NCBI GenBank assembly: GCA_043101845.1
Contig: JBICHN010000011.1
Span: forward strand, 868,001 to 932,000
Reading direction: 5' to 3'
Origin: JBICHN01 sp043101845
GTDB lineage: Bacteria > Planctomycetota > Phycisphaerae > Phycisphaerales > UBA5793
Length of the DNA: 64,000 bases
A program made the translations under genes and the position numbers. How positions within the stretch are numbered: the stretch's first letter is position 1; the number at the start of each line of letters is the position of its first letter. Under the pieces are notes generated by a model. It was not told the DNA's origin. It searched no databases and was given only the letters and a program-made list of their open reading frames with translations. This document shows positions 45,686 to 54,323 of the stretch, piece by piece.

Positions 45686-48145
45686 ATGACCGGTTCTTCG
45701 CTCTCGGCGAACAGTGGATGGATCGCCCTGGCGCAGGTCGTCAGCGACCTCATTCTGATCACTGACGCGGACGGGGTCATCGAGTACGCGAATCGCGGCT
45801 TTGGGGGTCGGCCTGCATCGGAGTTGACCGCGCAATCATGGCTCGATTGGCTCGACGAAGACGATCAGCGACGCGTGCGTGCCGCCATGATCACATTGGC
45901 TCGCGGCAAGCGGCCGGATCCGTGTGAGGTCGATTGGCCGAGCGCCCGCGGCGAGTCGAGGCGAGTGTCCTGTGTACTACGAACGGCGCCGGAGAATTCC
46001 GGACGAGTCCTTGTCGTCGTGACCGATGTGACCGAGCGACGACGGTCCGCGGAGGCGTTGCGCAAGTCGGAGGAGCGCTATCGCGCCATCGTCGAGAATC
46101 AGACCGAGTTGATCTGCCGGTTCACTCCGGACGGGGTCCTCACCTACGCGAATCCCGCATACGCCCACTACTTCGGCGGAAGTCCGGAAGATCTCGTTGG
46201 CCAGTCGGTGTATCCGCTCATGACCCCGGTCAACCGGGACAAACTCAAGCGGTTGCTCACCCGTCTCACACCTGAGCAGCCGACGCAGTATCTCGAACTT
46301 CGGGTTGAGGATGATGATGGATCAGTCCGCGCACGGCAGTGGATTGATCGCGGGATCTTCGACGAGGAGGGGCGACTCGTTGAGGTTCTCGCGGTCGGCC
46401 GGGATATCACGGCGATGAAGGAGATCGAGGGCGCGCTGCGAGAAAGTGAAGAGCGCCTGCGATTCGTTCTCGACAACACTCCGGCCATCATCCTGACGCT
46501 TCATCCGGACGGAACCATCCTCTATGTCAATCGTGTCGTGGAAGGGCTCGACCCGAATGAGGTCGTCGGCGAAGACTCGATGAAATTCACCCATCCCGAG
46601 GACATCGAAATCGCTCGTGGCGCCTTACGGCAGGTCGTCGACGAGGGAAAGACCGTCGACTACGAGGTTCGCGGCTATGGCGTCGGGGGCACGGTCGCAT
46701 GGTACTCGAGCCGCCTGAGTCCCGTAATCCGCCACGGCCGCGTCGAGGCGGCGATGCTCATCACGATGGACATCTCCGATCGCCGCCGCACGGAACGCGA
46801 GCTTCAGACGACGCAGGAGTTGAATCGACAGATCATCGAGACGATGCCTGGTGGAATGGTGCGCGTCCGAGCCGATGGCGCCATTGTAGAGGCGAACGCC
46901 GAAGCGCAACGGTTTCTCGGCCTTTCCTTCGATCAACTGCGTGCCCGTTATGTCGAAGATTTCGAGGCGGAAACCATTGATGAGGACGGACGCCCACTGC
47001 CGGCGAGCGCCTATCCCGCCGTCAAATGCCTCGAATCACGACAGCGGGAGGGTCCGCTGACCATCGGCGTTCGTCGGCCCGACGGGTCGATCGGCTGGGC
47101 CGTGTTCACCGCGGTGCCGCTCATCGACTCGGAGAGCGACGCCGTGACCGATGCCATCGTCACCTTTCTCGATATCTCCGCGCGAAAGGCAGCGGAAGAG
47201 GCGATTCGGCGCAGTGAGCGTCGTCTCCGCCGAATGGTCGAACGGTTGCCCGCCGGCGCCGTGTATGTTGATGATGTAGAGATCTTCTGCAATCAGACGA
47301 TCGAAGAAATCACCGGGTACTCCCGGAAAGAACTCACCACGCTGGACGAGTGGTTTCGCGTGTTGTTTGGCGTGGAGGGGCGGTCGATCCGTAAGCGGTA
47401 TGAACTCGACCGGGAAGAGGGGTTTGTTCATCGGCGCACCTGGATGATCACGCGGGGGGATGGCGCCAAACGGTACCTCGAGTTCGCGGGCTATCGAGAT
47501 GAAGAGAGCGAAGTCTGGCTCGTCGATGACATCACGGACCGGCAGCGCGCCCTCGCTCGTCAGACACTCCTCATGCTCGAACTCGACCATCGGGTGAAGA
47601 ACAATCTTTCCGCGGTGCTTTCGCTCGCCGATCAGACCATCGCCACCTCCGAGTCGCTCGACGATTTCCGACAGGCGTTCATGGGTCGGATCGGCGCCAT
47701 GGCGCGGTCGCACGAGGTTCTCGCCTCGCACCGCTGGGAGGGCGTCGAACCGACCGAGGTCGTGCGACTTGTTCTGAGCCCGCTCATTGAACAGCACCCG
47801 GACCAGCTTCGACTGCATGGGCAGGATCTGATGTTGCCGGCCCGGACGGCGCTGCCGGTCAGTCTCGCGCTCCATGAGCTTGCGACGAACGCGGTGAAGT
47901 ACGGCGGTCTGTCAACGCCGTCGGGGCGGGTCGACCTCTCCTGGCGGCTCGCCACCGATGAGTCACGCATCGTCCTTCGATGGGAGGAGTCGGGTGGGCC
48001 CGCGGTCGCTCCACCCTCACGCCGCGGCTCGGGCGCGCGACTGATAGAGGGGCTGATCGAATTCGAACTCGGTGGTCGCGCGCGGTTCGAGTACCAGCCC
48101 GGCGGGCTCGTCTGCGAGTTGCGCGTTCCGCTCGATCCGGATTGA
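45686..48145 (+). CDS. multi-PAS sensor histidine kinase, HWE type
   Basis: About 819 residues with no membrane segment, so cytosolic. Five PAS domains follow each other (about 10-115, 128-245, 250-370, 380-500, 505-615), linked by short coiled coils such as 'EALRKSEERYRAIVEN'. The kinase core is HWE/HisKA_2: phospho-acceptor H635 in 'LELDHRVKNNL', N-box 'HELATNAVKYGGLS', and 'RWEESGGP' containing the W-x-E feature. There is no receiver domain or response regulator nearby. Start ATG 45686; a TTG at 45665 is possible. Upstream of a HAD phosphatase gene. Confidence 0.92.
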   Translation: MTGSSLSANSGWIALAQVVSDLILITDADGVIEYANRGFGGRPASELTAQSWLDWLDEDDQRRVRAAMITLARGKRPDPCEVDWPSARGESRRVSCVLRTAPENSGRVLVVVTDVTERRRSAEALRKSEERYRAIVENQTELICRFTPDGVLTYANPAYAHYFGGSPEDLVGQSVYPLMTPVNRDKLKRLLTRLTPEQPTQYLELRVEDDDGSVRARQWIDRGIFDEEGRLVEVLAVGRDITAMKEIEGALRESEERLRFVLDNTPAIILTLHPDGTILYVNRVVEGLDPNEVVGEDSMKFTHPEDIEIARGALRQVVDEGKTVDYEVRGYGVGGTVAWYSSRLSPVIRHGRVEAAMLITMDISDRRRTERELQTTQELNRQIIETMPGGMVRVRADGAIVEANAEAQRFLGLSFDQLRARYVEDFEAETIDEDGRPLPASAYPAVKCLESRQREGPLTIGVRRPDGSIGWAVFTAVPLIDSESDAVTDAIVTFLDISARKAAEEAIRRSERRLRRMVERLPAGAVYVDDVEIFCNQTIEEITGYSRKELTTLDEWFRVLFGVEGRSIRKRYELDREEGFVHRRTWMITRGDGAKRYLEFAGYRDEESEVWLVDDITDRQRALARQTLLMLELDHRVKNNLSAVLSLADQTIATSESLDDFRQAFMGRIGAMARSHEVLASHRWEGVEPTEVVRLVLSPLIEQHPDQLRLHGQDLMLPARTALPVSLALHELATNAVKYGGLSTPSGRVDLSWRLATDESRIVLRWEESGGPAVAPPSRRGSGARLIEGLIEFELGGRARFEYQPGGLVCELRVPLDPD

Positions 48146-48195
48146 CGCTCTGTTTCGCCGCGCCTTCGATCGGACTCGAGAGTGAGGGGCCGAGC

Positions 48196-48861
48196 GTGGC
48201 GATCAACTGGATCTTCGATTTTGACGGCGTGATTGTGGACTCCGAGCGTCTCCATTACGCCGCGTTCGTTGAGACACTCGGTCCATTCGGCTTCACGGCC
48301 ACCTTCGACGAGTATGTCGCGCGGTATGTCGGACTGGACGACGAATCCGCGGCTCGGGCGATGATCGTTGACTCCGGTGGCGACGCCGCTCGCGCGCGAG
48401 AACTCCTGGGCCGCAAGATCGAACTCATGCGGCGGTGGATTGAGGATGGGCGCATCCTGAAAGTCGCCGGCGCGCTCGAGTTCATCGAGGCGGCGTCGAA
48501 GAGGGGTCCGGTCTCCGTGTGCAGCGCCGCCCGCGGCTCCGAAGTGCACACGGTGCTCGAGCGATTCGGCATTCACGATTGGTTCGCGACGATCGTGACG
48601 GCGGACGATGTGACGCGAACGAAGCCGGATCCGGAGGGTTATCGACGCGTGATGGAATTGACGAACGCGTCGCCTGGCGATTGCGTGGTCTTCGAGGACA
48701 GCGGTCCGGGAATCGAAGCCGCACGATCCGCAGGGGCTCGAGTGATCGGGATCACCTCGTCTTCCGCTTCGGATCGGCTCTCTCGCGCCGACTTCGTCTG
48801 GCCACATTTTCTCGGCGTGCGGCCCGAGGATGCGCTGGAGCGTCTCGGCCTCGATCAATGA
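48196..48861 (+). CDS. HAD-superfamily sugar-phosphatase / beta-phosphoglucomutase-like
   Basis: 221 residues. Motif I 'FDFDGVIVDSE' gives the nucleophile Asp8 and acid Asp10; motif III-IV is 'TKPDPEGY' and 'VVFEDSGPGIEAARSAG'. The four-helix cap after motif I ('FVETLGPFGFTATFDEY') is the class C1 type of phosphoglucomutase/phosphatase HADs. GTG at 48196 with GAGGGG upstream is the best start. Substrate cannot be read. The 3' end overlaps the convergent dnaE2 gene by 7 bp. Confidence 0.88.
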   Translation: MAINWIFDFDGVIVDSERLHYAAFVETLGPFGFTATFDEYVARYVGLDDESAARAMIVDSGGDAARARELLGRKIELMRRWIEDGRILKVAGALEFIEAASKRGPVSVCSAARGSEVHTVLERFGIHDWFATIVTADDVTRTKPDPEGYRRVMELTNASPGDCVVFEDSGPGIEAARSAGARVIGITSSSASDRLSRADFVWPHFLGVRPEDALERLGLDQ

Positions 48862-51800
48862 AAGTTGCGCGATTTGGCGGTGAGTTCGATCATCTCCTCA
48901 TCGAGGTCTTCGATCCGATTCGCCATGATGTGGACGACCTGGCCCTGTCGCTCCACTTTCCCGTGTACGAGCAGAATCGTTCCATGCCGAGCGGATCTGC
49001 GGTAGCGCTCGAAGATGTTCGGGCGGATGATGAGGTTGGCGATTCCGGTCTCGTCTTCGAGCGTCATGAAGACGATTCCCGACGCGGTTCCCGGCCGTTG
49101 GCGGACGAGGGTGACCCCGGCGACGGTGATCCATTTTCCGTGCGGCCAGCGCTCCTCGTCGCGCAACTCCTCCGCCCGGGTGGCGCATCGCTCGTCGAGT
49201 GAATCACGCAGAAACGACATGGGGTGTGCTTTGAGTGACAACCCGAGATGGCCGTAGTCCTGGGTCACCTGACGCACCGGGGAAACGGCCGGGAGTGATA
49301 CGGCGAGTTCTTCGACTTCTTCGGATGATTGAGGTTCGTCTTCCGCATTGACGGACGAATCGAAGATCGGAAGCGCTTCGTCGCGCAGTCGGCGAATCTC
49401 CCACAACGCCCGCTGCCGGTCGAGCCCCATGGAGCCGAACGCGTCCGCCTGAGCGAGTCGACGCAGTGTGGCGACGGAGACCCCGCTCGCGCGATGGAGC
49501 GCACCAATCGTGGAGAAGGGTCCGCTCCGGTCCACGGTTTGTTCGATGGATCGTCCGTCCTCTTCGCGCAGTCCTTTGACGAGGCGCAGGCCGAGCCGGA
49601 TCGCGTGTGAGTGTTCGGCGGGCGCATGACGCGCAAACGGACGCGCAGGCTGAACCGTCGCATCGAGTTCGGAATCGCGAGTTTCGAGTCGGCAGTCCCA
49701 TCCGCTGTGATTGACATCAACCGGTCGAGCCTCGACGCCGTGCTCGATCGCATCGCGCACGATCTGGGCCGGCGCGTAGAACCCCATAGGCTGACTGTTG
49801 ATGAGCGCTGCGGCGAAGGCGGCGGGATGATGACGCTTCAGCCAGGCGGACACATAGACGAGCAAAGCGAAACTCGCCGCGTGCGATTCGGGGAATCCAT
49901 ACTCGCTGAATCCCTTGATCTGCTCGAAGCAGCCTTCCGCGAATTCGCGCGGATAGCCCCGCTCGAGCATGCCGGCGATGAGTTTCTCGCCGAACCGCGC
50001 GATGAGATTCCCTTTGCGTTTCCACGCGGCCATGGCGCGGCGGAGTTGATCGGCTTCACCCGCGGTGAAACCCGCCGCGACGATGGCGAGCGACATCGCC
50101 TGCTCCTGAAAGAGCGGCACGCCGAGCGTCTTCCCGAGCACGCGCTTCACTTCGTCATTGGGATAGTGGATCGGCTCCTCGCCGTTCCGCCGACGGAGGT
50201 ACGGGTGCACCATGTTGCCCTGAATCGGACCGGGACGAACGATGGCGACCTCGATGACGAGATCGTAATAGCACCGCGGCCGCAGGCGCGGCAACATCGA
50301 CATCTGCGCCCGCGACTCGATCTGAAACACCCCGACCGTATCGGCGTCGCAGATCATGTCGTACACCAGTGGATCTTCGGGAGGGATGGAGTGGAGTTGA
50401 AGGGAAGAAAGGCACGGAGGCACGGAGGCACGAAGGCACGAAGAAGAAAAGAAACGATCGTTCTTTATGGAATCGATTGCGATTCGAGACTTCGGATGAG
50501 ACCTTGAAGGATTCGATCGACTTCTTCGATTCGTTCGGTGGGATATTGATCGAGCGGAATGTATTTCAGCATCGTCGCGAGTTCGAGTTGCGTCATCAGT
50601 TCCGCCAGGGATCCTCTCGCGATGCGAAGATGTTTGATGTAGTCCCGGAGACTCTGCCTGGCATATCCCTCCGCGATATTCGACGGAATAGAGATCGCGG
50701 CCCGCCTCATTTGGCTGATCAGTCCGTAGCGCTCGGCATCGGGCAGGACCGACGAAATCTCGTATACGGTCTGAACCATCCCCATGGCTTTCTGCCACGC
50801 GATGAGGTCTCGAAAAGTCCGAATGGTGTTCATTGCAGTCGCTTCCTTCCCTTCGTGCCTTCGTGCCTTCGTGCCTTTGTGCCTGTTCTTGTTCAACCAG
50901 CCGAAACCCCTTACTGATCACCGTGAGCATTCCGAGTCCGAGGACATCGACCTTCATCATGCCCATCGCGTCGATGTCGTCTTTGTCCCATTCGATGACA
51001 GTTCGATCGGGCATCGCAGCGTTTTCGATGGGCACGAGATCACAGAGCGGGCCTTCGGTGATGACGAATCCTCCGACATGCTGGGAGAGGTGACGCGGAA
51101 AGCCGAGGAGCTCCGACGCAAGCGTGAGCGTTCGTCGAATCGTGGCGTCGTCCGGATTGAGACCCATCTCCCGCAGGCGGTCTTCGCGCACGACGCCCTT
51201 GTCCCACCAGTCGATGTTCTTCGCCAGGCGATCGACCGCATCGAGGGAAAGTCCCATGGCCTTGCCGACATCGCGCACCGCGCTTCGGCCGCGATAGGTG
51301 ATCACTTCCGCCGTCAACGCCGCTCGCTCGCGACCGTACTTCTGGTAGATGTACTGAATGACTTCTTCCCGGCGTTCATGCTCGAAGTCGATATCAATGT
51401 CCGGCGGCTCATCGCGCTCCTTGCTCACGAAACGCTCGAAGAGCACATCGATGCGATCGGGATCGACCGCGGTCACGCCGAGGCAGTAACAGACCGCGGA
51501 GTTCGCCGCGGCGCCGCGCCCCTGGCACAGGATGTCCCGAGAGCGCGCATACACCACGAGGTCATGCACGGTGAGGAAATACGGCGCGTAGTTCAATTCA
51601 TCAATGAGTTCGAGTTCGTGCCGCAATTGACGCATGACCCGTTCCGGAGCGCCGTCCGGATACCGCTCCGCAGCGCCCTGCCAGGTCAGGGTCGTGAGAT
51701 GCTCGATCGGTGAAAGACCGGACGGACACACTTCCGACGGATACTGGTACTTGAGTTCGTCGAGGCTGAACGCGGCGCCTCGCTCGGCGATCTCGATCGT

Positions 51801-52697
51801 TCGCCGCACGGCGCTCGGAGAGTCCGCGAAGAGACGGGCCATTTCGTCCGGTGGCTTGAGATGACGCTCTGCGTTCGCCGCGATCCGCAGCCCGGCTTCC
51901 TCGATCGAGCATCCGTGCCGGACGCAGGTCAGGACATCCTGCAGAGCGCGGCGCCCGGGAAGGTGGTAATGCGCATCGTTTGTCGCCACGAGCGGAACGC
52001 CGAGATAGTCCGCGAGATCGGCCAGCCGCTCGAGCCGGCGATCGTCGTCCGGACCGTACAGGCGACACGCGGCGATGGACAGCCGGTCGTCGGGGGCGAA
52101 GACATCGACCAGTCCACGAAACCCGGCGAGATCATCTTCGTCGATGATCTCCGGCGGGTGAAGGACGGCGAGCATTCCGGCATGGTGTTCGAGCACCTCG
52201 TGCAGGGTGAGATGGCATTCTCCCTTGGGCGCGCGTCGTTTGCCGATCGTCAGCAGGCGCGACAACCGCGCGTAGGCGGATCGATCGGTGGGATACAGCG
52301 AGAGACTGACGGATTGAAGATCCGGAGCGGAGAGACGAAGCGCCGAGGTCGACTCCGAAGCGATCCCTTCCATCGATTTGGCGCCGGTCTCAATGCGACA
52401 ACCGATGAGCAAAGGAAGTCCCGTTTCCTTCGCAGCGAGATGAGCGCGCACAATTCCCGCAAGCGAATTGCGATCGGTCACGGCAATGGCGCGATAGCCC
52501 AGTTCAGAGGCCTGTTCGACGAACTCTTCCGGATGACTCGCGCCGGTCAGGAAGGTGAAGTTCGTCGTGACCTGTAATTCCGCATATTCCGCGCCGAGAA
52601 CGCGCGGCGACTGATTGAATGAGCCGCCGATCGCCGGCGTCGATCGATCGCATCGCCAGGGGTGCGGTTTGAGCTTGGGATTCGGCGCCTCGGGCAT
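48855..52697 (-). CDS. dnaE2: error-prone DNA polymerase III alpha subunit DnaE2 (ImuC), interrupted by an in-frame insert
   Basis: 1280 codons. The PHP domain (YAELQVTTNFTFLTGASHP), the palm with DIDIDF and the C-terminal OB-fold ('ITVAGVTLVRQRPGTASG') are present. Between 'GFRLVEQ' and 'LQLHSIPPEDP', at the palm/fingers junction, about 163 codons of foreign sequence occur (about 50403-50891); without them the protein is near the family length. The frame stays open across the insert. DnaE2 works with ImuA and ImuB in damage-induced translesion mutagenesis. It starts 27 bp after the imuB stop. Whether the insert is translated, processed or inactivating is unknown. Confidence 0.93.
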   Translation of the reverse strand: MPEAPNPKLKPHPWRCDRSTPAIGGSFNQSPRVLGAEYAELQVTTNFTFLTGASHPEEFVEQASELGYRAIAVTDRNSLAGIVRAHLAAKETGLPLLIGCRIETGAKSMEGIASESTSALRLSAPDLQSVSLSLYPTDRSAYARLSRLLTIGKRRAPKGECHLTLHEVLEHHAGMLAVLHPPEIIDEDDLAGFRGLVDVFAPDDRLSIAACRLYGPDDDRRLERLADLADYLGVPLVATNDAHYHLPGRRALQDVLTCVRHGCSIEEAGLRIAANAERHLKPPDEMARLFADSPSAVRRTIEIAERGAAFSLDELKYQYPSEVCPSGLSPIEHLTTLTWQGAAERYPDGAPERVMRQLRHELELIDELNYAPYFLTVHDLVVYARSRDILCQGRGAAANSAVCYCLGVTAVDPDRIDVLFERFVSKERDEPPDIDIDFEHERREEVIQYIYQKYGRERAALTAEVITYRGRSAVRDVGKAMGLSLDAVDRLAKNIDWWDKGVVREDRLREMGLNPDDATIRRTLTLASELLGFPRHLSQHVGGFVITEGPLCDLVPIENAAMPDRTVIEWDKDDIDAMGMMKVDVLGLGMLTVISKGFRLVEQEQAQRHEGTKARREGSDCNEHHSDFSRPHRVAESHGDGSDRIRDFVGPARCRALRTDQPNEAGRDLYSVEYRGGICQAESPGLHQTSSHRERIPGGTDDATRTRDDAEIHSARSISHRTNRRSRSNPSRSHPKSRIAIDSIKNDRFFSSSCLRASVPPCLSSLQLHSIPPEDPLVYDMICDADTVGVFQIESRAQMSMLPRLRPRCYYDLVIEVAIVRPGPIQGNMVHPYLRRRNGEEPIHYPNDEVKRVLGKTLGVPLFQEQAMSLAIVAAGFTAGEADQLRRAMAAWKRKGNLIARFGEKLIAGMLERGYPREFAEGCFEQIKGFSEYGFPESHAASFALLVYVSAWLKRHHPAAFAAALINSQPMGFYAPAQIVRDAIEHGVEARPVDVNHSGWDCRLETRDSELDATVQPARPFARHAPAEHSHAIRLGLRLVKGLREEDGRSIEQTVDRSGPFSTIGALHRASGVSVATLRRLAQADAFGSMGLDRQRALWEIRRLRDEALPIFDSSVNAEDEPQSSEEVEELAVSLPAVSPVRQVTQDYGHLGLSLKAHPMSFLRDSLDERCATRAEELRDEERWPHGKWITVAGVTLVRQRPGTASGIVFMTLEDETGIANLIIRPNIFERYRRSARHGTILLVHGKVERQGQVVHIMANRIEDLDEEMIELTAKSRNFH
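50411..50442 (+). repeat. left octamer array of the element (4 units)
   Basis: Four head-to-tail octamers: GGCACGGA, GGCACGGA, GGCACGAA, GGCACGAA. They are inverted relative to the array at 50852-50883. The repeat length (8 = 2 mod 3) means all three frames cycle through the same eight codons, none a stop, on either strand. Confidence 0.95.
50465..50833 (-). CDS. four-helix-bundle protein (23S rRNA IVS protein / Avd family)
   Basis: 122 residues: 'FRDLIAWQKAMGMVQTVYEI', 'ERYGLISQMRRAAISIPSN', then 'IAEGYARQS' and 'RGSLAELMTQLELA' are hallmarks of the family, which is of full normal length here. Known members sit in intervening sequences of bacterial 23S rRNA genes, and Avd of diversity-generating retroelements has the same fold. 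The ATG at 50833 follows GGAAGG; the frame is open back to 50896 through the octamer array, coding KGTKARRHEGKE. It is one nucleotide out of frame with dnaE2. Function in this setting unknown; nucleic-acid binding is suspected from the basic surface of relatives. Confidence 0.92.
   Translation of the reverse strand: MNTIRTFRDLIAWQKAMGMVQTVYEISSVLPDAERYGLISQMRRAAISIPSNIAEGYARQSLRDYIKHLRIARGSLAELMTQLELATMLKYIPLDQYPTERIEEVDRILQGLIRSLESQSIP
50852..50883 (-). repeat. right octamer array of the element (4 units)
   Basis: Read on the minus strand: GGCACAAA, then three GGCACGAA units. Exactly 32 bp, as in the left array, and in inverted orientation, so RNA across the element could pair end to end as in rRNA intervening sequences. 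Confidence 0.95.
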
Positions 52698-52724
52698 GTC
52701 GCGGTCCTGGGTTCAGTGGAAAGG

Positions 52725-54323
52725 TCAGGTCCAGACGCCGTGTGCGAACCAGCGGCGCGTCTCGACTTCGCGGTAGAGCCACCACCACCGGCCGCGATCA
52801 TCGAGGGCTTTGAAGTAGTCACGGGTCGCTTCCTCCGCGTGGCGCCACCATTCACCGCCGAGACGCTCGGGGCCGATCGTGTGGCGGATCGCCACCACCT
52901 CATCGCGTCGACGAAACTGAAGGATCGGGCCGTCCGGCGTTTTCGCCATGACCTCGATTGGCTCCGCTCGAGAGAACAATTCGCTCGGTCGATCGGCGGC
53001 CGGCGTCGTCGGAGGACGATCCGGAGGATGCAGCCGCGCCGGCGTCGTCCAGGGCGCGAAGCGAAACGAGCGTTCCGGCCGGTGACGCTCGATCATTTCC
53101 ATGCGGGTAACCCGGTCAGGACCAAGTCGACCGACGACTGTGTCGACGAACTCTCCCCAGTGCCGGTTGCGTGATCGACCCCGTGTCTGGTGGTCGCCCA
53201 GACGCTCGGAGGCGCTCTGCTCATGTCGGATGCGTCCCGTCCGATTCGCCACGAGAGTGATGCCTTCAACCCCGAAGCCGAGCGGGGCCGTTTCAACCCT
53301 CGTCCGAAGCAACGACCACAAATGGCCGGGCTCGCGGCTCGGGCGACTCAGGTTGATCGTGGTGCGCCACGGATCGAGATCGCTGCGCTCGAGTTCGAGG
53401 GTGAGACGCTCGACGCCGCTCTCGCGGCGCAGCAGTTCGCGCTGCAACTCGTCCAGCAACTCGCGAACGGTCAGCGTGATCGCCTCGGTCTGGGTAGTCG
53501 GTCCGGCGAAGAGGCGTTCGACTCGTGGCGGTTCGACCGGTCGCACCGGGTCGATCGTTTCCAGCGATCGTCCGAGCGCCTGATCAAGACGGAGCAGAAG
53601 ATCCGGGCCGAACCGTGAAGGCAGACTCGCGCGCGGCAGGTCATAGAGATGGCCAATGCGGTCGATCGCGACCTCGGCGAGTGCGAGTTGAATATCGCTT
53701 TCGATTCGCAGGCCCGCGACGGAGAGCGGCGCGAGTCGCTCGCACAGGGAAGAGGCCTCGACCGAGAGAAAGAAGTCCTCGCTCTCGGCGTACCGCGCAA
53801 GGGCCCACGCGGCGCCGATCGTCGGCGCCACGGCGCCGCGCGCGGCGAATCCCAGTCTCGCCGTATGATGCAGCACGCGTCTGACGAGCGCCCGCTCGCC
53901 TCGAAACAACCGATCACATCCGGTGAGGTCGATCAGCAGCCCGTCGGGCGGATCCGCCGCGACGATGGGGGAGAACCGGCGGGCCATCCACTCGGCGAAG
54001 GCGCGCAGCGCCGTGTCATCCCGTTCACGGCGGGAGGGCTCGACCTGCACGAGCGTGTCCGGATCGGACTCCGCGTTCGCGGGAGGAAGGGGCAGGAGCG
54101 CCCGGGCATGGGCGAGCGTCATTCCGGCGCGCACCCCGGCCGCTTCGCTCCGCGGACACGAACGAACGACGACCTCGCGCCCGTGATCCGTGGTAACCAC
54201 CAGGATGAACCCATTGGATTCGTCAGGCGAATCGACGCCGCGCGTTCGCCTCCGGCGTCGCCGCGCGAGATCGATCGACCAGGTGGGCAGGTACAGCGAC
54301 AAGATTCGTCGTGGAGACGCCAT
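52725..54323 (-). CDS. imuB: Y-family polymerase-like protein ImuB
   Basis: 532 residues. Starts 'RRILSLYLPTWSIDLARRRR', then 'LVVTTDHGREVVVRSC' and 'RAGMTLAHARALLP', the ImuB version of the Y-family polymerase fold; ImuB proteins lack the full catalytic acid set and act as a clamp-binding adaptor for DnaE2. Little finger and C-terminal region include 'WWRHAEEATRDYFKALDDRGRWWW' (here WWRHAEEATRDYF and RGRWWW), typical of the family. The ATG at 54323 follows GGAGAG. It overlaps imuA by 101 bp and precedes dnaE2 by 27 bp. Confidence 0.93.
   Translation of the reverse strand: MASPRRILSLYLPTWSIDLARRRRRRTRGVDSPDESNGFILVVTTDHGREVVVRSCPRSEAAGVRAGMTLAHARALLPLPPANAESDPDTLVQVEPSRRERDDTALRAFAEWMARRFSPIVAADPPDGLLIDLTGCDRLFRGERALVRRVLHHTARLGFAARGAVAPTIGAAWALARYAESEDFFLSVEASSLCERLAPLSVAGLRIESDIQLALAEVAIDRIGHLYDLPRASLPSRFGPDLLLRLDQALGRSLETIDPVRPVEPPRVERLFAGPTTQTEAITLTVRELLDELQRELLRRESGVERLTLELERSDLDPWRTTINLSRPSREPGHLWSLLRTRVETAPLGFGVEGITLVANRTGRIRHEQSASERLGDHQTRGRSRNRHWGEFVDTVVGRLGPDRVTRMEMIERHRPERSFRFAPWTTPARLHPPDRPPTTPAADRPSELFSRAEPIEVMAKTPDGPILQFRRRDEVVAIRHTIGPERLGGEWWRHAEEATRDYFKALDDRGRWWWLYREVETRRWFAHGVWT

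Larger units (their letters stand above)
50397..50896 (-). mobile_element. intervening-sequence-like element with four-helix-bundle gene inside dnaE2
   Basis: About 500 bp interrupting dnaE2. Both ends carry inverted arrays of four octamers, GGCACGAA or near variants, flanked outside by TTGAA and AAGAA similarity. The interior (50461-50820, 192 of 360 bases G/C by my count) is less GC-rich than two 60-base samples of dnaE2 around it (37 of 60 each). It encodes a complete four-helix-bundle protein. Exact ends are uncertain, as host sequence may have been lost; no clear target-site duplication is seen. No transposase is present, so mobility would depend on another factor. Confidence 0.75.

Noticed and set aside
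50411..50883. CRISPR array
   Set aside because: The repeats are 8 bp with no spacers, and the two blocks are inverted relative to each other; no cas genes are present.
50369..50917. Open frame on the plus strand over the element in dnaE2
   Set aside because: It is the antisense of the four-helix gene; its openness is explained by the octamer arrays being free of stops on both strands.
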